Source: Roseiarcus sp963842835
GTDB lineage: Bacteria > Pseudomonadota > Alphaproteobacteria > Rhizobiales > Beijerinckiaceae
Direction: 5' to 3'
NCBI GenBank assembly: GCA_963842835.1
Contig: CAWJIB010000001.1
Coordinates: 248,001-312,000, forward strand
Length of the DNA stretch: 64,000 nt
Every line of letters starts with the position of its first letter. Position 1 is the first letter of the stretch. Shown here piece by piece: positions 1 to 8,035 of this stretch. Under the pieces are notes generated by a model, which saw nothing but the letters and a program-made list of their open reading frames with translations, was not told where the DNA came from and did no database searches. A program made the position numbers and the translations under genes.

Positions 1-847
1 TGATCGCCGAGTGCCATTCGGCGGGGCGGGCGCCGAAACGCGCGGCGAAGCGGTCGAGGAATTGCGAAGTCAGCGCGATTTCCGGCAACAGGACGAGCGC
101 CTGACGCCCCGCGCGCAACGCCGCCGCGACCGCCTCGAAATAGACCTCGGTCTTGCCCGAGCCGGTGACCCCTTCGAGCAGGATCGCAGCGAAGGCGCGG
201 GCTTCGACCACGCGCGTCAGCGCGTCGGCTGCGGCGCGCTGGTCGGGCTCGAGCGCCCGGGCGGCGAAATCGGCGTCGAGCGGCGCCGCGGCCGGCTCGG
301 GCGCCAATGCGACGACCTCGAGCGCGCCGTCGTCGACGAGGCCGTCGATCACGCCCGCGCTGCAGGCGGCGCTTTCGGCGAGCGCCGCCTTGGGCATCGG
401 CGCGCAATCGGCGAGGGCCGCAAGCACGCGCGCGCGCGCCGGCGTCGCTCGAAGCGGCGCTTTGCCGGTCGCGCGATAGGCGAGGCGCGGCGCCGGCGCG
501 GCCGCCGCCTCGGGCGCGCGCGTCGCCATGCGCAGCACCATGCCGCGCGGCGCCAGGGTCCAGCGCGCCACCCAGTCGACGAAATCGCGCAAGGGTTTGC
601 GCAACGGCGGCCACGGCAGGGCGTCGGCGACCGATTTGAGATTGTCGCCGCCCGCTTCGCGCGTCGACCAGACGACGCCGACGGCGCGGCGCGTCCCCAG
701 CGGCACGGCGACGAAACGCCCAGGCTCAAGGCCCCAATCGGCAGGAGCGCGATAGCTGTAAGCGGTGTCGACGGCGACCGGCGCGAGCACGTCGACGACG
801 ACGCTTCGCTTGGGGTCCAACGCGTCGTCTCGGCAAGGATCGGTCAT
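1..847 (-). CDS. priA: Primosomal protein N' (replication restart helicase), N-terminal part
   Basis: The gene starts with ATG at 847 and runs off the left edge, leaving about 282 N-terminal residues. PriA is the DExH helicase that reloads the replisome at stalled forks. The visible part holds the 3'-DNA-binding and winged-helix-like N-terminal regions, then the start of the helicase core with Walker A GVTGSGKTEVYFEA (about residues 226-239) and LVLLPEIALTSQFLDRF (about 251-267), which are diagnostic of PriA. The zinc-binding and C-terminal helicase parts lie outside the window. A composite palindromic repeat and the CDGSH gene lie upstream. The assignment is secure; only the 3' end is unseen. 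Confidence 0.93.
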   Translation of the reverse strand, partial: MTDPCRDDALDPKRSVVVDVLAPVAVDTAYSYRAPADWGLEPGRFVAVPLGTRRAVGVVWSTREAGGDNLKSVADALPWPPLRKPLRDFVDWVARWTLAPRGMVLRMATRAPEAAAAPAPRLAYRATGKAPLRATPARARVLAALADCAPMPKAALAESAACSAGVIDGLVDDGALEVVALAPEPAAAPLDADFAARALEPDQRAAADALTRVVEARAFAAILLEGVTGSGKTEVYFEAVAAALRAGRQALVLLPEIALTSQFLDRFAARFGARPAEWHSAI

Positions 848-916
848 GCCGACGCGATTAACACGCGGCGCTGAAGGAGGGTAGGATTTCGCGGCGCCGG
901 CGACGGTTGGCGCGGG

Positions 917-1049
917 CCCTCATCCGACCGGCTGGCGCCGGCCACCTCTCAGCGAACCAAAGGTTCGCCTGACACCCGCAAGCGGGAGAAGGTTACGCGC
1001 CGCCCCGCCCCTTGCCCGCTTGCGGGAGCGGGATTGGGGTGAGGGCGAG
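917..1049. repeat. Composite palindromic intergenic repeat, copy 1
   Basis: Begins with an outer arm CCCTCATCC and ends with GGGTGAGGG, its approximate inverse. Inside are two hairpin cores built on CCCGCAAGCGGGAGAAGG and CCCGCTTGCGGGAGCGGG. The same layout recurs at about 6366, 7868, 22144, 22593 and 55903, so this is a dispersed REP/MITE-like family. It fills the spacer between priA and the CDGSH gene. Confidence 0.85.
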
Positions 1050-1076
1050 CGGCGCGTCGACCCGTTCGAAGCCCGA

Positions 1077-1316
1077 CTACAGGCTCTTGTGCGAGCCATC
1101 GCAGTACGGCTGGTTCTTGGAGTGCTTGCAGCCGCAGAGATAAGCGGTTGCGGTCTTTTCTGCGACGAAGGGCTTGGGCGAGAATTCCGATCCCTTATGG
1201 GAGCCGTCGCAGAACGGCTGCTTCGCCGACTTTCCGCAGGCGCACCAGTAATACGTCTTGTCGGCTTCCAAGGGGACGGCGAAGGGTGCCTTTTGCGCGA
1301 CATGCGGTTCAGACAT
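1077..1316 (-). CDS. CDGSH-type iron-sulfur protein
   Basis: This 79-residue protein has two CDGSH iron-sulfur motifs: CACGKSAKQPFCDGSH near residues 25-40 and CGCKHSKNQPYCDGSH near 61-76. In the family each C-x-C-x(n)-C-x3-H set holds a redox-active, pH-labile [2Fe-2S] cluster of mitoNEET type. There is no signal peptide or membrane helix, so it is probably cytosolic. It follows rplS on the same strand with a 29-bp gap, so co-transcription is possible. The biological role of bacterial two-motif members is not settled; electron transfer or Fe-S transfer is the usual inference. Confidence 0.9.
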   Translation of the reverse strand: MSEPHVAQKAPFAVPLEADKTYYWCACGKSAKQPFCDGSHKGSEFSPKPFVAEKTATAYLCGCKHSKNQPYCDGSHKSL

Positions 1317-1345
1317 CGTGGCTGCCCCTCTTCAAGCGAGTTCCG

Positions 1346-1747
1346 TCACGCCTTCGGCTTGGCCGGCTCGGCGGCCTTGGGCGCCGCGCCCTCGACGCGT
1401 TCGGCGATGCGCGCCGACTTGCCGCGGCGGTCGCGCAGATAATAGAGCTTGGCGCGACGGACCTTGCCGCGGCGCACCACCTTGATCGAATCGATGATCG
1501 GCGAGTAGACGGGAAAAACGCGCTCGACGCCTTCGCCGTAGGAAATCTTGCGGACGGTGAAGCTCTCCTGGAGCCCGCCGCCGTTGCGCGCGATGCAGAC
1601 GCCCTCGTAGGCCTGGACGCGCGTGCGCTCGCCTTCGCTGACCTTGACGTTGACGACGATCGTGTCGCCGGGCGAAAATTCGGGCATCTTGCGGCCCGCG
1701 CTCAATTTGGCCGCCTGTTCGGCGTCGAGCGTCTCGATGATGTTCAC
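1346..1747 (-). CDS. rplS: 50S ribosomal protein L19
   Basis: L19 sits at the 30S-50S interface. The product reads NIIETLDAEQ at the start and contains the conserved GDTIVVNVKVSEGERTRVQAYEG and KVRRAKLYYLRDR blocks. I place the start at a GTG at 1747, giving 133 residues: it has a GGAG Shine-Dalgarno 7 nt upstream and matches the usual L19 N-terminus. A longer frame to 1819 would add 24 atypical residues. The Ala/Pro/Lys tail (AAPKAAEPAKPKA) is a common alphaproteobacterial extension. Unusually, trmD is not beside it; the divergent neighbour is a DsbA-like gene. Confidence 0.96.
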   Translation of the reverse strand: MNIIETLDAEQAAKLSAGRKMPEFSPGDTIVVNVKVSEGERTRVQAYEGVCIARNGGGLQESFTVRKISYGEGVERVFPVYSPIIDSIKVVRRGKVRRAKLYYLRDRRGKSARIAERVEGAAPKAAEPAKPKA

Positions 1748-1820
1748 TGTCGTTCTCCATGCCGTGACGCCGAGCCCGCTCCGGCGGGTTCGGCGAGCGC
1801 TTCGGCGCGCTGTTTTCATT

Positions 1821-1834
1821 TGAGGCGCGCCTCA
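1821..1834. promoter_or_regulatory. Perfect 14-bp palindrome in the rplS/dsbA divergent spacer
   Basis: TGAGGCGCGCCTCA is a perfect inverted repeat about 74 nt upstream of the rplS GTG and 136 nt upstream of the dsbA-like start. It could be an operator or an RNA hairpin in the rplS leader. No factor is recognised, and in such GC-rich DNA a chance palindrome is possible. Confidence 0.25.
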
Positions 1835-1969
1835 TACAGCAAAGCCGCCGGGAAGTCGAGCCGTCGCGAGGCCGCAGTCGCCGGATTTGGCAGCCTGGGC
1901 GACTCCCGCTATTTTCGCCCGCGATTGGCCGAGCCGCGTTTCTCGGCCGCGCATCTCCGAGGAAGCCAC

Positions 1970-2653
1970 ATGAAGCCTGTTCGTTTCGCCGCCGCGATGA
2001 CCCGTCGCTTTCGCCGCGCCGCGCGCGTCGCGCCGGCGGGCCTCCTCGCGCTCGCTCTCGCGACGACGGCGGCGCTGGCTGAGGGCGCGAACGCCACGCC
2101 CGACACGGCGCCGATCGACCAGCTCATGGAGCCCGGCCCACTGCCGGACATCGTCCAGGGATCGCCGTCGGCCGCGATCACGATCATCGAATACGCCTCG
2201 ATGACCTGCAGCCATTGCGCGGCTTTCCATGAGGAAACATGGCCCAGTCTCAAGGCCAAATATGTCGATGCGGGCAAGGCCAAGTTCATCCTGCGCGAAT
2301 TTCCGCTCGATCCGCTGGCGGCCGCCGGCTTCATGCTCGCGCGTTGCGCCGGCCCGGACAAACGCGACGCGTTGATCGACCGTCTGTTCGCCCAGCAGAA
2401 CAGCTGGGCGTTCGTCGACAAGCCGATCGAGCCGCTCCTCGCGCTCGCCAAACAGGCGGGATTTTCGCCGGCGGACTTCGAAACCTGCTTGAAAAACCAA
2501 CAGCTATACGATCAGGTCAATCAGACCCGAGACCGGGCGGCGGAGCAATTCGCCATCAATTCGACGCCGACGTTCTTCGTCAACGGGCGGAAATTGAGCG
2601 GCGAGCTGGCGATCTCCGACTTCGACAAAGTCCTGGAGCCGCTGTTGAAATAG
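1970..2653 (+). CDS. Periplasmic DsbA-family thiol oxidoreductase
   Basis: A 227-residue exported thioredoxin-fold protein. Start ATG at 1970 has a GAGGAAG Shine-Dalgarno. Basic N-terminus and a hydrophobic stretch (about 20-37) form a signal peptide. The mature protein has ITIIEYASMTCSHCAAF with active-site CSHC at about 80-83, and a cis-proline loop NSTPTFFVNG near 193-202. Family role: formation or isomerisation of disulfides in exported proteins (BdbD/DsbA-like). The longer reading frame back to 1148 crosses other genes and is not coding. A close paralogue with CPHC lies at 32.2-32.9 kb, so the genome carries at least two. It precedes smc without obvious coupling. Confidence 0.9.
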   Translation: MKPVRFAAAMTRRFRRAARVAPAGLLALALATTAALAEGANATPDTAPIDQLMEPGPLPDIVQGSPSAAITIIEYASMTCSHCAAFHEETWPSLKAKYVDAGKAKFILREFPLDPLAAAGFMLARCAGPDKRDALIDRLFAQQNSWAFVDKPIEPLLALAKQAGFSPADFETCLKNQQLYDQVNQTRDRAAEQFAINSTPTFFVNGRKLSGELAISDFDKVLEPLLK

Positions 2654-2774
2654 GGCGGTTTCGCACAGTTTTCTCGGCTTCGGGCCTTGATCGCGCGCCG
2701 TCTTTGTGGCGGCGTGCCGGGATTGCCCGCTGTCGGGGCGACGAGGCGAGAGTGACGGAAACTGCCCAAGTTCC

Positions 2775-2799
2775 ACGCCGGCGCGCTGTGCGCCGGCGC
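2775..2799 (+). terminator. Strong GC stem-loop between dsbA-like gene and smc
   Basis: A 9-bp inverted repeat (CGCCGGCGC / GCGCCGGCG) with a 5-nt loop lies about 30 nt before the smc start. No T-run follows. It may be a weak terminator, a 5'-UTR structure of smc, or nothing functional. Confidence 0.3.
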
Positions 2800-2828
2800 A
2801 CGGAAATGGATGGAAGAGGGCGAAGCCC

Positions 2829-5800
2829 ATGAAATTCGAGCGGCTGCGCCTGGCCGGCTTCAAGAGCTTTTGCGACGCGACCGACTTCAGGATCGAGCCC
2901 GGATTGACCGGCGTCGTCGGTCCGAACGGCTGCGGCAAGTCCAACCTCGTCGAGGCCCTGCGCTGGGTCATGGGCGAAAGCTCGTACAAGAACATGCGCG
3001 CCTCCGGCATGGACGATGTGATTTTTTCCGGCTCTGGCAAGCGGCCCTCGCGCAACATCGCCGAAGTCGGCCTTGTTCTCGACAACTCGGATCGACGCGC
3101 GCCCGCCGCGTTCAACGACGCCGAAACGATCGAGGTCACGCGACGCATCGAGCGCGAATCGGGCTCCACCTATCGCGTCAACGGACGCGAGGTGCGCGCG
3201 CGCGACGTGCAATTGCTGTTCGCCGACGCTTCGACCGGCGCGCGATCGCCCGCCATGGTGCGCCAAGGGCAGATCGGCGAAATCATCGCCGCCAAGCCAC
3301 AAGCGCGCCGTCTCATTCTGGAAGAGGCGGCCGGCGTTTCCGGGCTTCATTCGCGCCGCCACGAGGCCGAGTTGCGGCTCAAGGGCGCCGAAGACAATCT
3401 CCTGCGGCTGGAGGACGTTCTCAAACAGATCGACGCGCAGATCGACAGCCTGAGGCGGCAAGCGCGCCAGTCGACGCGCTATCGCGCCCTGGCGCAGGAC
3501 ATCCGCCGCCACGAGGCGCTCGCGCGGCTGATCGCCTGGCGCGAACATGAAGCGCTATTCGCTCGAGCCCAGTCGAGGCTCGAAGCCGACGTGCGCGAGG
3601 TCGCCGAGCGAACCCGCGCGCAGGGCGAGGCCGCGCGGCTGCAGGCGATCGCCGCGGCCGACTTGCCGCCGCTGCGCGACGAAGAGGCCCGCGCCGGCGC
3701 CGCGTTGCATCGCCTTGTGCTCGCGCGCGACGCGCTCGCGGGCGAGGAAAAGCGCGCCAAGGAGCGCGTCGCCGAACTCGAGCGCCGCATCGCGCAGTTC
3801 GCTCAGGATTTGCAGCGCGAGGAGGCGCTGATCGCCGACGCCGCCCATGTCATGGCGAGACTGACGGCCGAGGACGAGACGCTCGCCGCCGAAGCCGCCA
3901 AGTCGGAAGACGTCAAGCGCGAGGCCGAGGAGCGGCGCGCGCGCCTCGAGCAGCGGGTCGCGAGCGCCGAGGCGGCGCTGGCCGAGGCGCAGGCCGCCGC
4001 GGCGGACCTCAACGCGCGGCGCAACGCGCTCGGCGCGGGGCTGGCCGAAGAGGCGCGCCGCCTCGCCCGTTTCGAGAGCGAATGGGCCGCGATCGAGCGG
4101 GAGCGCGCTACGCTGCGGGGCGCCGGCGCGGACGACGCGGCGTTTCGCGCCGAGAGCGAGGCGGTCGAGACGCTCGGCGAGGCGCTCGGCCGAGCCGAGG
4201 CGGAGGCTCTGGCCGCCGAAGCGGCGCATGTCGAGGCGCGAGAGGCCGAGGCGCGTTCGCGCGGGCCGCTCGCGGAGGCGGAGCGCGCCGCGCAACGGCT
4301 CGACACGGAGATCCGCACGCTGACGAAGCTGTTGGGGTCGGCTTCCGGCGGGCCGTGGCCGCCGGTCGTCGATGCGGTGAATGTCGCGCGGGGCTACGAG
4401 GCTGCGCTCGGCGCCGCGCTCGGCGACGACCTCGAAGCGTCCACGGACGTCGGGGCGCCCACGCATTGGTCGCACGCCGGGGGCGCCGACGGCGATCCCG
4501 AACTGCCGGCCGGCGTCGAAGCGCTGGCTTCGCGCGTCGAAGCGCCGCCCGCGCTGCGTCGGCGCCTCGCGCAGATCGGCGTCGTCGCGCGCGCCGAAGG
4601 CAGGAGCCTCGCGGCGAGGCTCAAGCCGGGTCAGCGCCTCGTCTCGAAGGACGGCGATCTCTGGCGCTGGGACGGTTTCGTTTCGACCGCCGAGGCGCCG
4701 ACGCCGGCGGCGCGGCGCCTGGTCGAAAAGAACCGCCTCGGCGATCTCTCGCGCGAGGCGGAAGCGGCGCGGCAAGCCGCCGAAGTGGTAAGGGCCCAAG
4801 CGGCGCGCGCGCAGGCCACGTTGCGCGAAGCGGCGAACGCCGAAAGCGCGGCTCGCCAGCGCGCGCGCGCGGCGCGAAGCGCTTGCGACGCGGCGCGCGA
4901 CAAACTGGCGGCGACGGAACGGCGTCGCGCGCAGACGCTTTCGCGCCTCTCCGCGTTGGACGAGGCGCTGGCGCGCGCGCTGACGTCGCGCGACGAGGCG
5001 GCCGAACGCAAGGCGCGCTCCGAGGCCGCGCTCAAGGATCTGGCGCCGAGCGACGAACTGGCTCTGGCCCTGGAGCGCGCGCGCGCGGGGGCCGCCCAAG
5101 AGCGCGCCGAGTTCGCCGAGGCGAAGGCGGCGGCGCAGACTCTGGCGCGCGAATCGGAGACTCGCGAGGCGCGGCGACGCGCGATCGCGATCGAGCGAGG
5201 CTCCTGGATCGAGCGGCGGGCGAAGGCGGAGGCCCATATCGCCGAGATCGCCGAGCGGCGCCTCGCCGCGCAAAGCGAACTCGAATCGCTCGCCGACGCG
5301 CCGGTCGTTTTCTTAGCGCAGCGCCGCGAGTTGATCGGGCGTCTCGACGAGGCCGAGGCGGCGCGCAAGGCCGCGGCCGACGCGCGCGCCGCCGCCGAGA
5401 CCGCCCTCGCCGATGCCGACCGCGCCGCGCGCGCCGCGCTCGAGGCGATGGGCTCGGCGCGCGAAGCGCGCGCCGCCTCGGAAGAAAGGCTCGAGGGCGC
5501 GCGCCAAGGGCGGGAGACGCTGCTGCGCGCCATCGCGACGGAGCTGGACGTCGAGCCGGCAGGGCTAGCCGCCCTGGCGGGCCTCGCGAGCGGCGCGGCG
5601 CCGCCGGAAGCCGGCCTCGTCGAACGCAAGCTCGAGAGCCTGCGCCAGGAGCGCGAGCGCCTGGGCGCCGTCAATCTGCGCGCCGACGAGGAACTCGCCG
5701 AAGTCGCGGGCAGCCGCGAGCGATTAATCGCCGAGCGCGACGACTTGACCGAGGCGATCAAGCGGCTGCGCCACGCCATCCACAACCTCAACCAGGAGGG

Positions 5801-6287
5801 GCGCGAGCGCCTCCTCAGCGCTTTCGACGTCGTGAACAAGCATTTCGGCGAATTGTTCGCGACCCTGTTCGAGGGCGGAACGGCGGAATTGCAGCTGATC
5901 GAGTCCGACGATCCCTTGGAGGCGGGGCTCGAACTGCTCGCGCGCCCGCCCGGCAAGAAGCCGCAGACGCTGACGCTGCTTTCCGGCGGCGAGCAGGCGC
6001 TGACCGCGATGGCGCTGATCTTCGCGGTGTTCTTGACGAACCCGTCGCCGATCTGCGTGCTCGACGAAGTCGACGCGCCGCTCGACGACTACAACGTCGA
6101 GCGTTTCTGCGATCTCTTGGACGAGATGAGCAAGCGCGCCGACACGCGCTTCGTCACGATCACGCACAACCCCATCACCATGGCGCGAATGGACCGGCTG
6201 TTCGGCGTGACCATGGCCGAGCGCGGCGTCAGCCAGATCGTCTCGGTCGATCTGGCGACGGCGGAGCAATTCTTGGAGGCGAGCTGA
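2829..6287 (+). CDS. smc: Chromosome segregation SMC ATPase
   Basis: A 1152-residue SMC protein, the motor of the bacterial condensin SMC-ScpAB that compacts and segregates chromosomes. The ATP-binding head is split: Walker A GPNGCGKSN at about 31-39, and C-terminal signature LSGGEQALTAMAL near 1050 with Walker B ICVLDEVDAPLDDYN near 1075. Between them are two long Ala/Glu/Arg-rich coiled coils and a hinge around 490-650. ATG at 2829 is chosen because the canonical FKSF start follows directly; upstream in-frame codons give unrelated sequence. scpA and scpB are not in the window. Length and motif order are normal. Confidence 0.97.
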   Translation: MKFERLRLAGFKSFCDATDFRIEPGLTGVVGPNGCGKSNLVEALRWVMGESSYKNMRASGMDDVIFSGSGKRPSRNIAEVGLVLDNSDRRAPAAFNDAETIEVTRRIERESGSTYRVNGREVRARDVQLLFADASTGARSPAMVRQGQIGEIIAAKPQARRLILEEAAGVSGLHSRRHEAELRLKGAEDNLLRLEDVLKQIDAQIDSLRRQARQSTRYRALAQDIRRHEALARLIAWREHEALFARAQSRLEADVREVAERTRAQGEAARLQAIAAADLPPLRDEEARAGAALHRLVLARDALAGEEKRAKERVAELERRIAQFAQDLQREEALIADAAHVMARLTAEDETLAAEAAKSEDVKREAEERRARLEQRVASAEAALAEAQAAAADLNARRNALGAGLAEEARRLARFESEWAAIERERATLRGAGADDAAFRAESEAVETLGEALGRAEAEALAAEAAHVEAREAEARSRGPLAEAERAAQRLDTEIRTLTKLLGSASGGPWPPVVDAVNVARGYEAALGAALGDDLEASTDVGAPTHWSHAGGADGDPELPAGVEALASRVEAPPALRRRLAQIGVVARAEGRSLAARLKPGQRLVSKDGDLWRWDGFVSTAEAPTPAARRLVEKNRLGDLSREAEAARQAAEVVRAQAARAQATLREAANAESAARQRARAARSACDAARDKLAATERRRAQTLSRLSALDEALARALTSRDEAAERKARSEAALKDLAPSDELALALERARAGAAQERAEFAEAKAAAQTLARESETREARRRAIAIERGSWIERRAKAEAHIAEIAERRLAAQSELESLADAPVVFLAQRRELIGRLDEAEAARKAAADARAAAETALADADRAARAALEAMGSAREARAASEERLEGARQGRETLLRAIATELDVEPAGLAALAGLASGAAPPEAGLVERKLESLRQERERLGAVNLRADEELAEVAGSRERLIAERDDLTEAIKRLRHAIHNLNQEGRERLLSAFDVVNKHFGELFATLFEGGTAELQLIESDDPLEAGLELLARPPGKKPQTLTLLSGGEQALTAMALIFAVFLTNPSPICVLDEVDAPLDDYNVERFCDLLDEMSKRADTRFVTITHNPITMARMDRLFGVTMAERGVSQIVSVDLATAEQFLEAS

Positions 6288-6365
6288 GGCGGGGCTTGGT
6301 TTGTCGTAAGGGCGTCTTGCCGCCGCGACGCGGCGGTTCGGAGAGGCCTGTGGCCAATCGCCAAG

Positions 6366-6462
6366 CCCCTCACCCGGCCGCTCCCCGCGAGCGGGGAGAG
6401 GAGGTCGCGGCGCCTTTCTTCCCCTCTCCCCGTAAACGGGGAGAGGCCGGGTGAGGGGCGGG
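6366..6462. repeat. Composite palindromic intergenic repeat, copy 2
   Basis: Outer arms CCCCTCACCCGG and CCGGGTGAGGGG are exact inverses. Two internal hairpins are CTCCCCGCGAGCGGGGAG and CTCTCCCCGTAAACGGGGAGAG. This copy overlaps the 3' end of the ModE-like gene and supplies its last residues and stop codon. It also separates that gene from the convergent smc. Confidence 0.9.
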
Positions 6463-6846
6463 GGGAGTGGCCGCCCTCGTCGCCGACGATCCTGGACCAC
6501 CCAGCGCATGGGCCAACGACCGCTCGATCCCCGCGATCTCCTTGGCCGCCGCGGCGCGCATCTTGCGCTCGGCTTCCCGGTAGAGCGCGACGACGCGTTC
6601 GCCCGCCGGCGTGAGCGCCGCGCCGCCGCCGCCCGAGCCGCCGGGCCGCGCCGTCACCAGGGCTTCGCCGAAAATCTGGTTCAAGTCTTCGACGAGCAGC
6701 CAGGCGCGGCGATAGGACATCGCATGCTTGCGGCCCGCGGCGGAAATCGATCCGGTTTCGGCGATCAACTCCAGCAGGGCGATCTTTCCGGGCCCCAGGC
6801 GACGGTCCGGATCGAAATCGAAACGAATGGTCAGACGCGTCGGCAT
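6370..6846 (-). CDS. ModE-type winged-helix transcriptional regulator with repeat-derived tail
   Basis: A 158-residue protein whose first ~115 residues match the N-terminal DNA-binding domain of ModE/LysR-like regulators: GKIALLELIAETGSISAAG and MSYRRAWLLVEDLN form the winged helix, followed by GGSGGGGAALTPAGERVVALYR. ModE regulates molybdate genes, but this short form lacks the molybdate-binding (TOBE/MOP) domains, so its ligand is unknown. Residues from about 129 onward are encoded by the palindromic repeat at 6366-6462 and look like low-complexity Arg/Ser/Pro sequence, so the original stop was probably lost when the repeat inserted. No molybdate genes are adjacent. Confidence 0.85.
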   Translation of the reverse strand: MPTRLTIRFDFDPDRRLGPGKIALLELIAETGSISAAGRKHAMSYRRAWLLVEDLNQIFGEALVTARPGGSGGGGAALTPAGERVVALYREAERKMRAAAAKEIAGIERSLAHALGGPGSSATRAATPPAPHPASPRLRGEGKKGAATSSPRSRGAAG

Positions 6847-6908
6847 CGCTCCTCACGAGGCTTCATGCTGCTCCACAAGGACGCCGCCGGCAAGCGCGGG
6901 TCGCCCCC

Positions 6909-7766
6909 TCAGCGCGAGTGGGCGAAATCCCAGTAGAGTTCGCGCGCGCGGCGGAACGCCGGACCGGGTTGCAGATCGCGGCTTTCGATGCGGTTGACCG
7001 GCGTCACCTTGCCATAGTTGCCGACGACGAAAATCTCGTCCGCCGTTTCGAAATCGGCGAAGGACAGCGTCGCCTCGCGCACTTCCCGGCCGTCCGCGCG
7101 CAACAGCGCCAGCACGCGCTGGCGCGTCACCCCGTTGAGGAAAGAGCCGTTCGCCATCGGCGTCATGACAACGCCGTCGCGCGCCATGAACACGTTGGCG
7201 GTGGCGAGTTCCGCGACATTGCCGAGCATGTCGGCGAGCAGGCAATTGTCGAAGCCGCGCGAGCGCGCCTCCATCAGCGCGCGCGCGTTGTTCGGGTAGA
7301 GGCAGCCCGCCTTGGCGTCGATCGGCATCGTCATTGCGAGCGGCTTGGCGTAATGGGAGCGGGTGATCGAAACGCCCGTCAGGTCCGGGAGCGGCGCCTC
7401 GTAGATCGTGAGGCAGAAGCGCGTCGACTCCGGATCGGGCGGCACGGAGCCCGGCCCATTGCGCTCGGCCCAATACATCGGGCGGATATAGAGATGCGCG
7501 CCCGGCGTGAATTTCTTCAGCCCCTCGCGCGCCAGCCCCTCGATCGCCTCCTCGCTCATCGTCGGCTTCAGCCACATCGTACGTGCGGAGCGGTTGACGC
7601 GCGCGCAATGCTTGTCCAGGTCGGGCGCCACGCCCTCGAAGGCGCGCGCTCCGTCGAACACGCTGGAGGCGAGCCAGAAGGCGTGGCTGCGCGGCCCCAG
7701 GATCGGCCGGTTGCCCTCGAACCATTCGCCGTCGAGAAAGGTGAAGGTTTGCGACCAATCGGACAT
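6909..7766 (-). CDS. Class IV PLP aminotransferase (branched-chain amino acid aminotransferase-like)
   Basis: 285 residues of PLP fold type IV (IlvE/D-amino-acid aminotransferase/ADC lyase). Visible features are an early FLDGEWFEG motif, the lysine in DAKAGCLYPNNARAL (about K152) expected to hold PLP, and the late cofactor-phosphate loops ANVFMARDG and NGVTRQRVL. Likely transamination of Val/Leu/Ile, though related families use other substrates. Start ATG 7766. It is separated from the upstream dioxygenase by about 270 bp of palindromic repeats, so it is probably a separate transcript. An apparent 695-residue frame joining it to antisense sequence upstream is not a fusion. Confidence 0.85.
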   Translation of the reverse strand: MSDWSQTFTFLDGEWFEGNRPILGPRSHAFWLASSVFDGARAFEGVAPDLDKHCARVNRSARTMWLKPTMSEEAIEGLAREGLKKFTPGAHLYIRPMYWAERNGPGSVPPDPESTRFCLTIYEAPLPDLTGVSITRSHYAKPLAMTMPIDAKAGCLYPNNARALMEARSRGFDNCLLADMLGNVAELATANVFMARDGVVMTPMANGSFLNGVTRQRVLALLRADGREVREATLSFADFETADEIFVVGNYGKVTPVNRIESRDLQPGPAFRRARELYWDFAHSR

Positions 7767-7867
7767 TTTTTGACTCGCGGCTGGATCGAGGGCTCGGGGA
7801 AGCCGAGATATGCCCGTTCCCGCGCCGACGATAAAGCCGAATCTTGAAAAAATGGGGCAGGACGTCC

Positions 7868-8029
7868 CTTCTCCCGCGAGCGGGAGAAGGTGGCGCGAAG
7901 CGCCGGATGAGGGGATTGTCGAAGCTTCCTCAATGTCGGCGGCGCGCGCGCCGGCCCTCCTCGCCCGCCGAGCCCTCATCCGTCGCGGCTTCGCCGCGCC
8001 ACCTTCTCCCGCGAGCGGGAGAAGGGGAT
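7868..8029. repeat. Composite palindromic repeat, copy 3 (two facing modules)
   Basis: Two modules face each other: CTTCTCCCGCGAGCGGGAGAAGGTGGCGCG...GGATGAGGG (about 7868-7910) and CCCTCATCCG...CACCTTCTCCCGCGAGCGGGAGAAGG (about 7973-8026). They belong to the same family as copies 1, 2, 4, 5 and 6 but in a tail-to-tail arrangement with about 60 bp between. The repeat occupies the whole gap between the aminotransferase and dioxygenase genes. Confidence 0.85.
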
Positions 8030-8035
8030 TGGCGC

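Noticed and set aside
1346..1819. 157-residue form of L19
   Set aside because: The extra 24 residues are atypical and lack a Shine-Dalgarno; GTG at 1747 is better supported.
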